Positions 1-7,168 of a stretch of 13,598 nt of DNA are shown one piece after another. Under the pieces are notes generated by a model. The model did not search any database, was not told the DNA's origin, and worked only from the letters and a program-made list of their open reading frames with translations. Numbering within the stretch: position 1 is the first letter of the stretch; each line of letters starts with the position of its first letter. The stretch covers positions 1 through 13,598 of the forward strand of contig CAJYBN010000060.1 in the NCBI GenBank assembly GCA_913064925.1, given 5' to 3'. This stretch comes from an uncultured Peptococcaceae bacterium (GTDB lineage: Bacteria > Bacillota > Desulfotomaculia > Desulfotomaculales > Desulfallaceae). A program made the translations under genes and the position numbers.

Positions 1-87
1 TACCAGGGTGCAGTTTTTAATGCCGAAACGTTTCTTGATAATACCGTGGTAATATCAGTGGTATTCCCATCCAAGACTTGCCAATAA
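1..87 (+). CDS. Possible 3' end of an unrecognised gene
   Basis: An open frame runs from the window edge to TAA at 85-87, giving 28 codons that end in FPSKTCQ. The composition (alternating hydrophobic residues such as VVISVVF) could be a terminal beta strand of a globular protein, but I do not recognise a family. It is too short to be sure that it codes. It would be the only gene left of the IS200/IS605-type element and it points towards that element. Confidence 0.22.
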   Translation, partial: YQGAVFNAETFLDNTVVISVVFPSKTCQ

Positions 88-154
88 AAGGGGTAACCTT
101 AATTGGAAATTTATGTCGCCAAACTTGGGGTATAATAAAGTTTTGTGCTGCTGA

Positions 155-350
155 CATCCTCCCACGGCTAAAGCCCGTGGGGTTCCCCCGCGGGGCCGTG
201 GTGCGAACGGTTTTATACTTCGCGGCTGCCCAAAACAGACCTAAACGGCCTGCCTGAACGTCCCCTGTTCACGGCCTTTCGGTGTGGTTTTTCTCCACAC
301 AAACAGGTTGACCGCAGGGCGTGCCAGTGCGCCCACTACTCCCGCACGAA
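155..350 (-). ncRNA. Probable TnpB right-end guide RNA (reRNA/omega RNA)
   Basis: In characterised TnpB systems the guide RNA comes from the 3' end of tnpB and the right end of the element, with the guide lying just outside that end. Here the region past the tnpB stop (241) is GC-rich and ends in the hairpin at 161-181, followed on the minus strand by GGATGTCA at about 153-160. Bases from about 152 downwards (GCAGCACAAAAC on the minus strand) would be the guide. The extent is inferred from the family; only the hairpin and gene position are seen. Confidence 0.5.
161..181. repeat. Right-end subterminal hairpin of the IS200/IS605 element
   Basis: CCCACGG at 161-167 pairs with CCGTGGG at 175-181 across a CTAAAGC loop. 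The same CTAAAG-type loop recurs in the outer hairpins of both IscB elements in this window (see 11374-11422 and 13266-13287). Confidence 0.8.
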
Positions 351-1485
351 GCGGCATGAATACCGCTTCGTTCTCGCGGAGATACCTTTGCAGGATGTTG
401 TACGCGCCCACCAGGTCGGCGTTGAAAGCTCGACCGCAGTGGACGAACAACCCCCGGTGCACACGGGCTTTTTTGACCCTCTTGCCGCATACAGGGCAGG
501 TGGTACTTGTATTCTTCTCCGGCACTCTTATTACCCGGATACCGGCAAGTGCCGCCTTGTAGGTCAGCAGTTTAATTATCTTATCAAAAGGCCAGGCGTG
601 GAGCTTCTGGTTGCCCGCGTCTCCCCAGTCCTTGTCCGCACGAATACCTTTTAATTCTCCGACTAAGATGGTGGAGACGTTATGAGCAATAGCTAGATTA
701 ACCAGCCACCTGGTCAGTACGTGCAGGTAGTGATTGCGCTGCCTGCCCCACTTGGTGTTCAACTCGATGCAGCGCCTGCTGGTTGACTTGGTGCACTTGG
801 CTTTTTCTTTCTGGAAGTGCCGGTCAAGGGCTAAAAGCTCCCCGCCGGGCACGATGAAAGAGAAGCCGTCGGAAATTAACCCGGCCACAATGTTTGCAAT
901 GCCCAGGTCTAACGCCATGACGTTCCCAGTTTCCTTGTATTTAACGGAGACCCTGTGGGTTATATGCAGGTACCAGTTACCGGTCCTGGGTTCGTAGATC
1001 AGCTTGACCTGCTGGACTTTGCCCAGAGTGACGTCTAGAGGGAGCTGGTATTCCAGTACAATCTCCCGCCTACCGTAGGTTTTGGGCAGCTTCAGGCATA
1101 CCCGGTTGTCCAGCAGCATTTCGAATGCGTTTTGCTTGAACGTCACGGTGCTGAGGGTGCTCTTTTTTCGGAAGCCCGGCGGTTTCGCCAGCACATCACC
1201 GTTTTTCCGGTGTGAGAACCACGACCGGTAGGAGTCGTCCTGTTCACCCAGAACTTCCTGTGCTGATTGGGAGGGCAGTAGCTTATACCACCGGTTGGTT
1301 TTCAATTCCCGGCACTGCTGCGCAAAGTTCGGTATTTTGCCGGTTTCGTTCCAGACAATGCGCCTGTGGTGGTTGGCCACGTTCCACAGCTTGGTGGCGG
1401 AAAAGCCTAAAAGCCCCAGGAGCAGGGCGTCCCGGTCGGAAAGGTTGACGACTTTGGCCCTGGCCGTAAGGGTTTGCACCGGCAT
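241..1485 (-). CDS. tnpB: TnpB, RNA-guided RuvC-like nuclease of an IS200/IS605 element
   Basis: TnpB is an RNA-guided DNA endonuclease, ancestral to Cas12, encoded by IS200/IS605 elements. From the chosen ATG at 1485 it is 414 residues. An ATG at 1611 is open too, but it would add 42 residues that overlap tnpA and do not resemble TnpB. RuvC-I is ALDLGIAN (Asp193), RuvC-II is LVGELKG (Glu277), and RuvC-III is FNADLVGAYNIL (Asp357), so all three acidic residues are present. The zinc ribbon has its first pair, CPVC (Cys330, Cys333). The second pair, normally CxxC, is reduced to one Cys (FVHCGRAF, Cys350), as if two codons were lost, so zinc binding may be weak. The gene follows the broken tnpA and ends inside the right-end RNA region. 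Confidence 0.88.
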   Translation of the reverse strand: MPVQTLTARAKVVNLSDRDALLLGLLGFSATKLWNVANHHRRIVWNETGKIPNFAQQCRELKTNRWYKLLPSQSAQEVLGEQDDSYRSWFSHRKNGDVLAKPPGFRKKSTLSTVTFKQNAFEMLLDNRVCLKLPKTYGRREIVLEYQLPLDVTLGKVQQVKLIYEPRTGNWYLHITHRVSVKYKETGNVMALDLGIANIVAGLISDGFSFIVPGGELLALDRHFQKEKAKCTKSTSRRCIELNTKWGRQRNHYLHVLTRWLVNLAIAHNVSTILVGELKGIRADKDWGDAGNQKLHAWPFDKIIKLLTYKAALAGIRVIRVPEKNTSTTCPVCGKRVKKARVHRGLFVHCGRAFNADLVGAYNILQRYLRENEAVFMPLRAGVVGALARPAVNLFVWRKTTPKGREQGTFRQAV

Positions 1486-1520
1486 GCCGTTACTGGACTT
1501 CTTCTTGCGTGCCAGTTCAA

Positions 1521-1918
1521 TCAACCCCTTTTCTTCTGCATTTCGATGTATTTGCGGATGGTATCGGAAGATACGTTGCTGGCAGTAGATACGAAGTAGC
1601 TTCGTGTCCACAATGAAGGCATCCGTGCGATATGCTCAAATTCCCGGCGGAGGTGGTGGGAAGTTACTCCTTTGATTCTGGCGACAATGTTATGCGGCGC
1701 CAGCGTCGGCGGCGCGTTAACGAAGAGGTGTAGGTGGTCGGGCATGATCTCCAGGGCCAGGATTTCCAGGTCCAGTTTCTGGGCCACCTCCTGAATGAGC
1801 TTCCTTAGCCTGGTCTCACGGGACCGACCATCACCTTGCGTCTGTAGCGCGGGCACCAGACAAAGTGGTAGTTAACCAGCGATACGGACGTGCGTTTGTG
1901 TCTATATTTTTGTTCCAT
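1521..1918 (-). pseudogene. tnpA: Frameshifted IS200-type Y1 (HUH) transposase
   Basis: TnpA is the single-strand transposase that cuts and joins the element ends. The N-terminal part starts at ATG 1918 with MEQKYRHKRTSVSLVNYHFV and CPRYRRK, typical of the family, and then stops soon after the frame breaks. The rest continues in another frame as ETRLRKLIQE, MPDHLHLFV (the HUH metal site) and DTIRKYIEMQKKRG (catalytic Tyr). Joining the frames needs one extra G near position 1817 (GTGAGACC where GTGGAGACC is expected), so a one-base deletion is the simple explanation. Every key motif is otherwise present. A sequencing error would give the same picture. The end of tnpA overlaps the longest possible tnpB frame. 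Confidence 0.85.
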
Positions 1919-1986
1919 AGCTACATTGTACCAGGCTTAAGCAATACAAAGAAGACATTCCGGCAAAAGATTAGCCGGGCTTTCAT

Positions 1987-2006
1987 CCCACGGGTAAACC
2001 CGTGGG
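1987..2006. repeat. Left-end subterminal hairpin of the IS200/IS605 element
   Basis: A perfect 8-bp inverted repeat, CCCACGGG (1987-1994) and CCCGTGGG (1999-2006), with a TAAA loop. It lies 68 bp upstream of the tnpA start and mirrors the right-end hairpin at 161-181. TnpA recognises such hairpins on single-stranded DNA. Confidence 0.85.
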
Positions 2007-2086
2007 CTTTCCCGCCCAGTCTTTGTAAAGATGACTCCTGACTTTATCAGTTCACCTAGCGCGAACCCGCATAAAACCTGGAAATT

Positions 2087-2106
2087 AAAAAAACGGGTAA
2101 AAACCC
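2087..2106 (-). terminator. Short Rho-independent terminator after the MetE/UroD-like gene
   Basis: On the minus strand GGGT-TTTT-ACCC is followed by G and seven T. The stem is only 4 bp, so the terminator would be weak, but the U-tract is clear and it begins 14 bases past the stop at 2121. It marks a plausible end of the redox gene cluster just before the insertion element. Confidence 0.45.
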
Positions 2107-2120
2107 TGCCTGACAACTCT

Positions 2121-3152
2121 TTATTCACAAAGATGATACTTTTCCTGCAAATAATGGGACACTGCCCTTAAAGTAGCAAAGGCCTTTTCCACCGTAACAA
2201 AGCCGTCGGCGTTGACCAGGCAGCAGCGCGCCGGTGCCAGCCAGGCCTGGCGCAAAATAAGCTCCTTTTCAACGCCCCTTAAAACCAGGTATTCCCAGAA
2301 AGCTTCCAGCCTGGCTACCAGCGAAGCCACGCTTTCGCCAGATAATTCTTCAGTTAAAGTAGGCACAATGCCCCAGCAAATAATCCGCCTTTCTTCCAGA
2401 AAGGCTTTAATTTCTTCAGCGTAGCGGGTAAAAATGTGACCGTTGCCAAACACATCTATAGATAAAATATCTAAATCCAGCCCCTTGAGCAGGAAAGACC
2501 AGTCGGGGTTGCCGCACAGGTGAACACCTTTGGGGCCCTCTATACTGGCCAGGAAACGGGCAAAGTCCGCCTTGGCCCGGTCGCTGGTGTAACCGGTAAA
2601 GGAACCAAAAAGGATCTCCAGGCCCGGCTCATCCACCCAAACGAAAGCATTAGAATGCGCCGCCCGCAACTGCCGGTACTGTGTATTGACCTTGTGAGCG
2701 ATAAAGTCAAACAAAAACTCCCTTACCTCTTCGTTGTAGATGATTGGTTTTAAATCTTCAGTGGTAATTTTTAAACCAAAACTAAGCGGTCCGATGCACT
2801 GGCCCCGGATGGCGTAATAACCGGTAAGCTCTCTGGTCAGGAAGGCATGCAGAGCTGCCGAATATTTGGGGGAAAGCTGAAAAACTTCCTCTGTCGCGCT
2901 CTTTTGGGCGTAATCCAGCAGCTCCTCATAAAAAGCGTCCAAATTTAATTGCAACCTTTGCTTTTCTTCATCCACCCGGATACCCGGAAAATGTTCGCTT
3001 ACCTGCGCGTACATGTCCTCGTAAAAACTGTACCGGGGCAACTGGGGCCAGAAAGGTATATCCAGGGTAAGAGCCAGGTCAATGGCCCGCTCGATGTCGG
3101 TGTGGGGTAAAATGCCCATTGCTGTAGTTCGGCAGCAACCTGAAAAGTGCAT
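2121..3152 (-). CDS. MetE/UroD-like methyltransferase (core-MetE type)
   Basis: A 343-residue protein of the uroporphyrinogen decarboxylase / cobalamin-independent methionine synthase superfamily. The N-terminus reads MGILPHTD then PFWPQLPR (about residues 12-42), the pattern of the short, single-barrel MetE-like proteins of anaerobes. Candidate zinc ligands are in VHLCGNPDW (His-x-Cys) and the later ARCCL cysteines, as in MetE's HxC...C site. It lacks the N-terminal half of full MetE, so a methyl donor other than methyl-tetrahydrofolate polyglutamate, such as a corrinoid protein, is likely by analogy with core-MetE; this is inference. The start is ATG 3152 behind AAAAGGTG. It is the last gene of the cluster, 90 bases after the sirohaem protein, and is followed by a weak terminator. 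The exact substrate is unknown. Confidence 0.75.
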   Translation of the reverse strand: MHFSGCCRTTAMGILPHTDIERAIDLALTLDIPFWPQLPRYSFYEDMYAQVSEHFPGIRVDEEKQRLQLNLDAFYEELLDYAQKSATEEVFQLSPKYSAALHAFLTRELTGYYAIRGQCIGPLSFGLKITTEDLKPIIYNEEVREFLFDFIAHKVNTQYRQLRAAHSNAFVWVDEPGLEILFGSFTGYTSDRAKADFARFLASIEGPKGVHLCGNPDWSFLLKGLDLDILSIDVFGNGHIFTRYAEEIKAFLEERRIICWGIVPTLTEELSGESVASLVARLEAFWEYLVLRGVEKELILRQAWLAPARCCLVNADGFVTVEKAFATLRAVSHYLQEKYHLCE

Positions 3153-3242
3153 TTAAATCACCTTTTCTTTTCATCCTTTGCAAAGTCAACTAGCCCATCC
3201 TCATGCGCCCTGGCTTTGAACAATCCATCCCCTCTCGAGCAA

Positions 3243-3896
3243 TTATAAAACAGCTTTTTTAAACTCGTCGATGCCGATGCGCTCGATAAACCTGGCCGTT
3301 CTTTCTTTACCTTTGGCGTTGGCTTTGTAATAGTCCAAGCACTTTTGGGCAAGCTCAATAACCTGGTCGTCAGTTAGCTTTTCGGCTAAAACGTCACCGA
3401 GGCGCGGCCGGCTGCCCGAATTGCCCCCAAAGATAAAAGTCCAGCCGCTTTTTCTGGCAAAAACGCCGATGTCCCGCACGTATGCCTCGCCGCAATTGTT
3501 CGGGCACCCGGACACGCCAATTTTAGCCTTCGCCGGCAGCTCATAACCAACCAGCATTTTTTCCAAGCGCATACCCAGGCCCAGGGAATCTAATACTCCA
3601 AACTTGCACACGGTAGTTCCAGGGCAGGCCTGTACATAATGGACGCAGGGCTCCACCGCCGGGCCAACGTCCGTCCCCAACTCCCTCCATACTTCTTCGA
3701 CAATCTCTGGTTTTAAGCCTACCAGGGCGAGGCGCTGGGCAGATGTAATTTTAATGATGGGAATATTGTACTTTTTCGCCACCCGGGCGATGTTCTCCAG
3801 TACTTCCGGGGCAACCAGGCCGAGCGGGGTTCTCGGCACAATGGCATAGGTTTGCTTATCCCTCTGAATAAAAGCTCCGCGCGGTGCATCCGACAT
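3243..3896 (-). CDS. Small sirohaem/[4Fe-4S] assimilatory-type sulfite or nitrite reductase
   Basis: A 217-residue protein with one sulfite/nitrite reductase ferredoxin-like half domain followed by the sirohaem/[4Fe-4S] domain. The cofactor cysteines are clear: ACPGTTVCK (Cys-x5-Cys) and GCPNNCGE (Cys-x3-Cys), the second carrying the Cys that bridges cluster and sirohaem. The length matches the roughly 218-residue low-molecular-weight assimilatory sulfite reductase of Desulfovibrio vulgaris, about half of NirA/CysI. An ATG at 3914 is also in frame, but GGGAGG lies between the two ATGs, 10 bases ahead of ATG 3896, and nothing like it precedes 3914. No flavin domain is present, so it needs an external donor; the iron-sulfur flavoprotein just upstream is a candidate. 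Whether the substrate is sulfite, nitrite or another small oxide cannot be read from sequence. Confidence 0.85.
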   Translation of the reverse strand: MSDAPRGAFIQRDKQTYAIVPRTPLGLVAPEVLENIARVAKKYNIPIIKITSAQRLALVGLKPEIVEEVWRELGTDVGPAVEPCVHYVQACPGTTVCKFGVLDSLGLGMRLEKMLVGYELPAKAKIGVSGCPNNCGEAYVRDIGVFARKSGWTFIFGGNSGSRPRLGDVLAEKLTDDQVIELAQKCLDYYKANAKGKERTARFIERIGIDEFKKAVL

Positions 3897-3976
3897 TTTT
3901 TGCCAACCTCCCATTTAAAAGTATTTGGTAAGATATATTTGGCCTTGATTTACTATTTCCTTTACTAACCAAAAGA

Positions 3977-4002
3977 TTTTTCGTTATTTCGTACGTATTT
4001 CG
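3977..4002. promoter_or_regulatory. Repeated TATTTCG motifs upstream of the sirohaem reductase
   Basis: TATTTCG occurs at 3985-3991 and again at 3996-4002, starting 11 bases apart (about one helical turn), with a degenerate TTTTTCG at 3977-3983 and a CGTACG palindrome between the two good copies. They lie in the 155-base gap between the iron-sulfur flavoprotein gene and the reductase start at 3896, the place for a separate promoter or operator. No convincing -35/-10 pair was found, so this is only a candidate binding site. Confidence 0.25.
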
Positions 4003-4051
4003 CGGTTCACTAAAGAAAACTGTTTCGCCAGCCTGTGTCTGGCTCTTGTTG

Positions 4052-4639
4052 TCATTTTATTCCACTTAATTCTCGCCCCAAATTATAGACTTCCTCCAGC
4101 GCGGCCGGGTTCTTTAGAATGTCCCCCTTTTTATCTACCCCGGCGTAGCAAAGCGTGGCGATGAGGTTTATCTCCAGCATTTTAAAAAAATATTTGACGA
4201 CCCGGATGGCGCCATCAAAAACTCCCGACAGGGTGGTGCCGGCGCAGCTGATCAAAATCCCCCGGCGCGCCGGCCGTTCTTTTTCCGCAATTACGCTTTT
4301 GCCCAAGACGTATTTAGCAGCCCAGAACTGCTGGGCGCGGTCGATAAACATCTTGGCCTGCGCGCAGATTCCCATGGAAAAAATAGGGGCAGCCAGGATT
4401 AAACAATCAGCCACCAGTATTTTGTCAAAAATAAGGCCGGCGTCATCTTTCACGATGCACCTGCCCGTGGCGTAACAACCTCCGCAGGCCCGGCAGGGCG
4501 CATAGCGATAGTCCGCCAGGTATAAAAACTCCGTTTTGCACCCCGCCGTCTGGCAAGCTGCGAGGGCTCGCCCGGCCAGCAAGGCAGTATTTCCGTCTTT
4601 GCGCGGACTGCAGGCTAAAGCCAGGCATTTAAGCTCCAT
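4052..4639 (-). CDS. Iron-sulfur flavoprotein (Isf-type NADPH-dependent FMN reductase family)
   Basis: A 195-residue flavodoxin-fold protein. The N-terminal LACSPRKDGNT loop binds FMN phosphate. CRACGGCYATGRC (about residues 49-61) is the compact Cys-x2-Cys-x2-Cys-x5-Cys motif that holds a [4Fe-4S] cluster in the Isf proteins of methanogens and acetogens. Isf proteins pass electrons between ferredoxin-type donors and acceptors, and some reduce O2 or peroxide. The AAPIFSMGICAQAKMFIDR segment (residues about 84-102) is the usual flavin-side motif. The gene starts five bases after the hrb stop, with its AAGG site inside the end of hrb, so translation is probably coupled to hrb. Likely roles are donor to the sirohaem reductase or to the oxygen-defence proteins; this is inferred from context only. 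Confidence 0.82.
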   Translation of the reverse strand: MELKCLALACSPRKDGNTALLAGRALAACQTAGCKTEFLYLADYRYAPCRACGGCYATGRCIVKDDAGLIFDKILVADCLILAAPIFSMGICAQAKMFIDRAQQFWAAKYVLGKSVIAEKERPARRGILISCAGTTLSGVFDGAIRVVKYFFKMLEINLIATLCYAGVDKKGDILKNPAALEEVYNLGRELSGIK

Positions 4640-4644
4640 AAAAA

Positions 4645-5340
4645 TTAACCTTCCTTTTCAAATTCATCTTTACCCGCCCCGCAGACAGGGCACGTCCAGC
4701 CCTCGGGGAGTTTTTCAAACGGCGTCCCCGGCGGTATGTCGTTTTCCGGATCACCCACTGCCGGGTCGTAAATGTAACCGCAAATAGAACATACGTATTT
4801 ATCCATAGGCACAGTACTTTCTTCCTGTTTTGGTGTAAAAGCAGGAGCGGTTTTGGGAACGCTCCCCCTTTTCACCTGGTGGTAGTAAGCATAAGTCATC
4901 GGGGTACCTTCTTTTAAAACTTCCGCATCGGTTACTTCCCCAATGAAAATAGTATGCGTTCCTGCGTCTACTTCCTGAATCACCTTAGCCTCCAGGTAAG
5001 CCAGAATGTGGTCGGTGACATAGGGTACCCCGCCCTGGGTAAGCTTGTAATTTACGCCGGCAAACTTATCCACTTCCCGACCGGATTTAAAGCCGAACTG
5101 CCCGATCAAAGACAGAGGAACTTCCTGGGCCAGTACGGAAACCACGAAGACTTTGCTTTCGCTAATGAATTCGTTAGTCAGGTTTTGTTTGTTGATACTT
5201 ACCGCTATTGTCGGCGGTTCATTGGAAATCTGAAAAACAGTATTGGCGATTTGGCCGTTCATCTGGTTTCCTTTTTTAGAGGTAACAATATAAAGGCCGT
5301 AGCTGATTTTGTGCAAAGCTTTGGGATTTAAAAAAATCAT
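4645..5340 (-). CDS. hrb: High-molecular-weight rubredoxin: flavin reductase-rubredoxin fusion
   Basis: A 231-residue fusion. Residues about 1-160 are an FMN-binding flavin-reductase-like domain (KISYGLYIVTSKKGNQMNG, then PPTIAVSINK). After a Pro-rich linker, residues about 179-231 are a rubredoxin with YVCSICGYIYD and WTCPVCGAGKDEF holding Fe(Cys)4. This is the Hrb architecture known from Moorella thermoacetica (229 residues), where Hrb takes electrons from NADH and feeds the flavodiiron protein FprA. It sits two genes downstream of fprA with desulfoferrodoxin between, so it is probably the electron donor for the cluster. A purine-rich run with AAGG just before the ATG serves as ribosome site. 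It is followed five bases later by the iron-sulfur flavoprotein gene. Confidence 0.93.
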   Translation of the reverse strand: MIFLNPKALHKISYGLYIVTSKKGNQMNGQIANTVFQISNEPPTIAVSINKQNLTNEFISESKVFVVSVLAQEVPLSLIGQFGFKSGREVDKFAGVNYKLTQGGVPYVTDHILAYLEAKVIQEVDAGTHTIFIGEVTDAEVLKEGTPMTYAYYHQVKRGSVPKTAPAFTPKQEESTVPMDKYVCSICGYIYDPAVGDPENDIPPGTPFEKLPEGWTCPVCGAGKDEFEKEG

Positions 5341-5430
5341 CCTTATCTTTCCTCGCTTTCGCGTGATAATCTTGTGCCCGGCGCTCAGCCTTCGTCGCCC
5401 GACATTCTCCCGGTATAAAGCAAAACTAAA

Positions 5431-5805
5431 TTATGCCTTCCAGAGGCCGTGAAGATTGCAGTATCCCCTGGCGACAATGTTTTCCGCCGCACAAGTAAAC
5501 TCTGCTTCCGGCTTATCCCCGGGTTTTAAAAACTGCCGGTAAACTTTGCCGTCGGCAATTACTTCTATCCACTCGATATAGTGTTTTTCTTCCATTGGGT
5601 GCGTGACGCTGCCTACCCTGACCGTAATTTTGTTGCTATCTCTTTCCACTACCGGCACGTGTTTTTCCCTGGCCGCGTCCACCGTATTTTCTTTTAGCAG
5701 CTCCATGGGCTTATTGCAACAAACCAGCTGCCCTTTGCCAGTGTGCACTACCTCAACGATGTTACCGCAAACGTTACACTTATAAACCTGTTTTAGCTCG
5801 GTCAC
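5431..5805 (-). CDS. dfx: Desulfoferrodoxin (2Fe superoxide reductase)
   Basis: A 124-residue superoxide reductase that turns superoxide into hydrogen peroxide without making O2. The N-terminal desulforedoxin domain has YKCNVCGN and VCCNKPMELL, giving the Fe(Cys)4 centre I. The catalytic centre II uses KHVPVV, THPMEEKHYIEW (His residues) and GYCNLHGLW (the axial Cys and the last His), a full Fe(His)4Cys set. The start is GTG 5805, set nine bases behind AGGAGG; the nearby ATG runs straight into TGA. The leader between fprA and this gene is about 149 bases, enough for its own promoter. Peroxide formed here can be removed by the rubrerythrin upstream, and electrons can come from rubredoxin or Hrb. 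Confidence 0.95.
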   Translation of the reverse strand: MTELKQVYKCNVCGNIVEVVHTGKGQLVCCNKPMELLKENTVDAAREKHVPVVERDSNKITVRVGSVTHPMEEKHYIEWIEVIADGKVYRQFLKPGDKPEAEFTCAAENIVARGYCNLHGLWKA

Positions 5806-5954
5806 ATTAATTAACCTCCTGTATTAATTATTAACATATCCTTCTTTCACATACCTTTCCAGAAGCGCGCACCCTTTCATTTCATTGTCTAATTTAAAAC
5901 CTTAATCTTGTGCTGACCCCAAACTTTTTTACAGCTAAATATAATTTTAAAGGC

Positions 5955-7127
5955 TTAAATCGCTTCTCCCAGCTTTTTCCCTGCTTCCCTTGCCAGTTGA
6001 AGCTCTTGATCGTCGGGTATATATTGAAAGTTAACGATGTTTTCAGGCATTTCCCAGCCCATTTCCTTGATCACTGCTGCAACTTCTTTTGCACCCTGAC
6101 CACCCCAGCCGTAAGAGCCAAAAGCAAAGCCGACACGCTTTTTCGGCCTCAACCCCTTCAGATAAGTGAGAAAAGCACTGACGCTGGGCAGCATGCCGTT
6201 ATTTAAGGTAGGTGTACCAATCAAAATAGCCTTTGAGATAAGCACGTCGAGCATAATTTCGGAGATGTGGCTGGTCTGCAAAAACCTGGTCGTAACGGGG
6301 ATGCCTGCTTGCTCCAGGCCATCCTGCAGCACCAAAGCTATCTTTTTTGTGGAACCCCACATTGTGTCGTATACAATCAGCGCTTTTTTCTCGGTTTCAT
6401 GGTTCGCCCACCGACGGTAAACCCGTAAAATCTCGGGCAAATAAGAGCGCCAGATTAGCCCGTGACTGGGAGCAATCATCTCAACCGGCAACTGCGAAAC
6501 AACATCCAAGGCCTTATTTACCTGATCGCCGTAAGGAAGGACAATATTGGCATAGTATTTAGCTGCCTCCTCGTGGATAATGTCCCACCCTAACTCATCA
6601 TCAAAGCGTACTGCGCTGGCTATATGCTGACCGAAGGCATCGTTGGGCAGGAGCAGCTTATCTTCCGGAATATAGGTAACCATGGAATCCGGCCAGTGGA
6701 CCATTGGGGTATGTACAAACTTTAGAGTACGGGAACCCAAGTTTACTTCATCGCCGGAATTAACAATTAAATAATCCCAATCTTTTTTGTAGTGTCGCTC
6801 CAATCCCTTTTTACCTTTATTGGAGGTGACTATTCTAGCTTGCGGAGCCACTTCCATTACTTTAGGGATGCTGCCAGAATGATCCATTTCAACGTGATTA
6901 ACCACTAAATAGTCAATTCGTGTGGTATCAACTATTTCTCTTATCCGGCTAAGCATTTCGTCAAATAGGTAGTGTTTTACCGTGTCCACAAGCGCAATTT
7001 TTTCATCAACAATCAGGTAAGCATTATATGTGGTTCCCCGAGGGGTCAGGTAACCGTGAAAGTAACGTAAATCCCAGTCGATACCTCCAACCCAGTATAT
7101 ATTGGGCTTGATTTCAACAGGCTTCAT
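5955..7127 (-). CDS. fprA: Flavodiiron protein (O2/NO reductase)
   Basis: A 390-residue A-type flavodiiron protein. The N-terminal metallo-beta-lactamase-like domain carries the diiron ligands: H78-x-E80-x-D82-H83 in NHVEMDHSG, then VHWPDSM, NDAFGQH and SHGLIW. From about residue 250 comes a flavodoxin domain whose FMN phosphate loop is YDTMWGSTKK. It reduces O2 to water and/or NO to N2O in the cytoplasm, using electrons from rubredoxin-type donors. There is no fused rubredoxin or reductase domain, which fits with hrb encoded downstream. It begins 41 bases after the rubrerythrin stop and is probably co-transcribed with it; GGGGAAGAG stands ahead of the ATG. A broken relative of a different subtype lies at 9427-9630. 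Confidence 0.95.
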   Translation of the reverse strand: MKPVEIKPNIYWVGGIDWDLRYFHGYLTPRGTTYNAYLIVDEKIALVDTVKHYLFDEMLSRIREIVDTTRIDYLVVNHVEMDHSGSIPKVMEVAPQARIVTSNKGKKGLERHYKKDWDYLIVNSGDEVNLGSRTLKFVHTPMVHWPDSMVTYIPEDKLLLPNDAFGQHIASAVRFDDELGWDIIHEEAAKYYANIVLPYGDQVNKALDVVSQLPVEMIAPSHGLIWRSYLPEILRVYRRWANHETEKKALIVYDTMWGSTKKIALVLQDGLEQAGIPVTTRFLQTSHISEIMLDVLISKAILIGTPTLNNGMLPSVSAFLTYLKGLRPKKRVGFAFGSYGWGGQGAKEVAAVIKEMGWEMPENIVNFQYIPDDQELQLAREAGKKLGEAI

Positions 7128-7168
7128 TCTCTTCCCCTTTCGTTGAAAATATTGGCTTTTTCTCCAGC

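Larger units (their letters stand above)
150..2012 (-). mobile_element. IS200/IS605-family element with broken tnpA and tnpB
   Basis: The unit contains a Y1-type tnpA (frameshifted) followed by tnpB, both on the minus strand. It is flanked by subterminal hairpins of the kind this family uses in place of inverted repeats: 1987-2006 on the tnpA side (left end) and 161-181 on the tnpB side (right end). The two hairpins share the stem CCCACGG/CCGTGGG and similar flanks. No target duplication is expected for this family. The exact tips cannot be fixed without an empty site, so the outer coordinates are approximate. The element lies just past the 3' end of the MetE/UroD-like gene. Confidence 0.85.

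Noticed and set aside
161..2006. End hairpins and 22-bp repeats considered as a CRISPR array
   Set aside because: Only single or paired copies at element ends, no regular spacers, and no cas genes.
1937..2128. 63-codon minus-strand frame after the MetE/UroD-like gene
   Set aside because: It runs through the terminator and the left-end hairpin of the insertion element and resembles no protein.
3158..3358. 66-codon frame overlapping the end of the sirohaem reductase
   Set aside because: Most of it overlaps the well-supported reductase in another frame; no family resemblance.
5820..5840. AT-rich palindrome (TTAATAATTAA on the minus strand) before desulfoferrodoxin, considered as a PerR box
   Set aside because: The arms are short and do not match the PerR consensus; such AT palindromes arise by chance.
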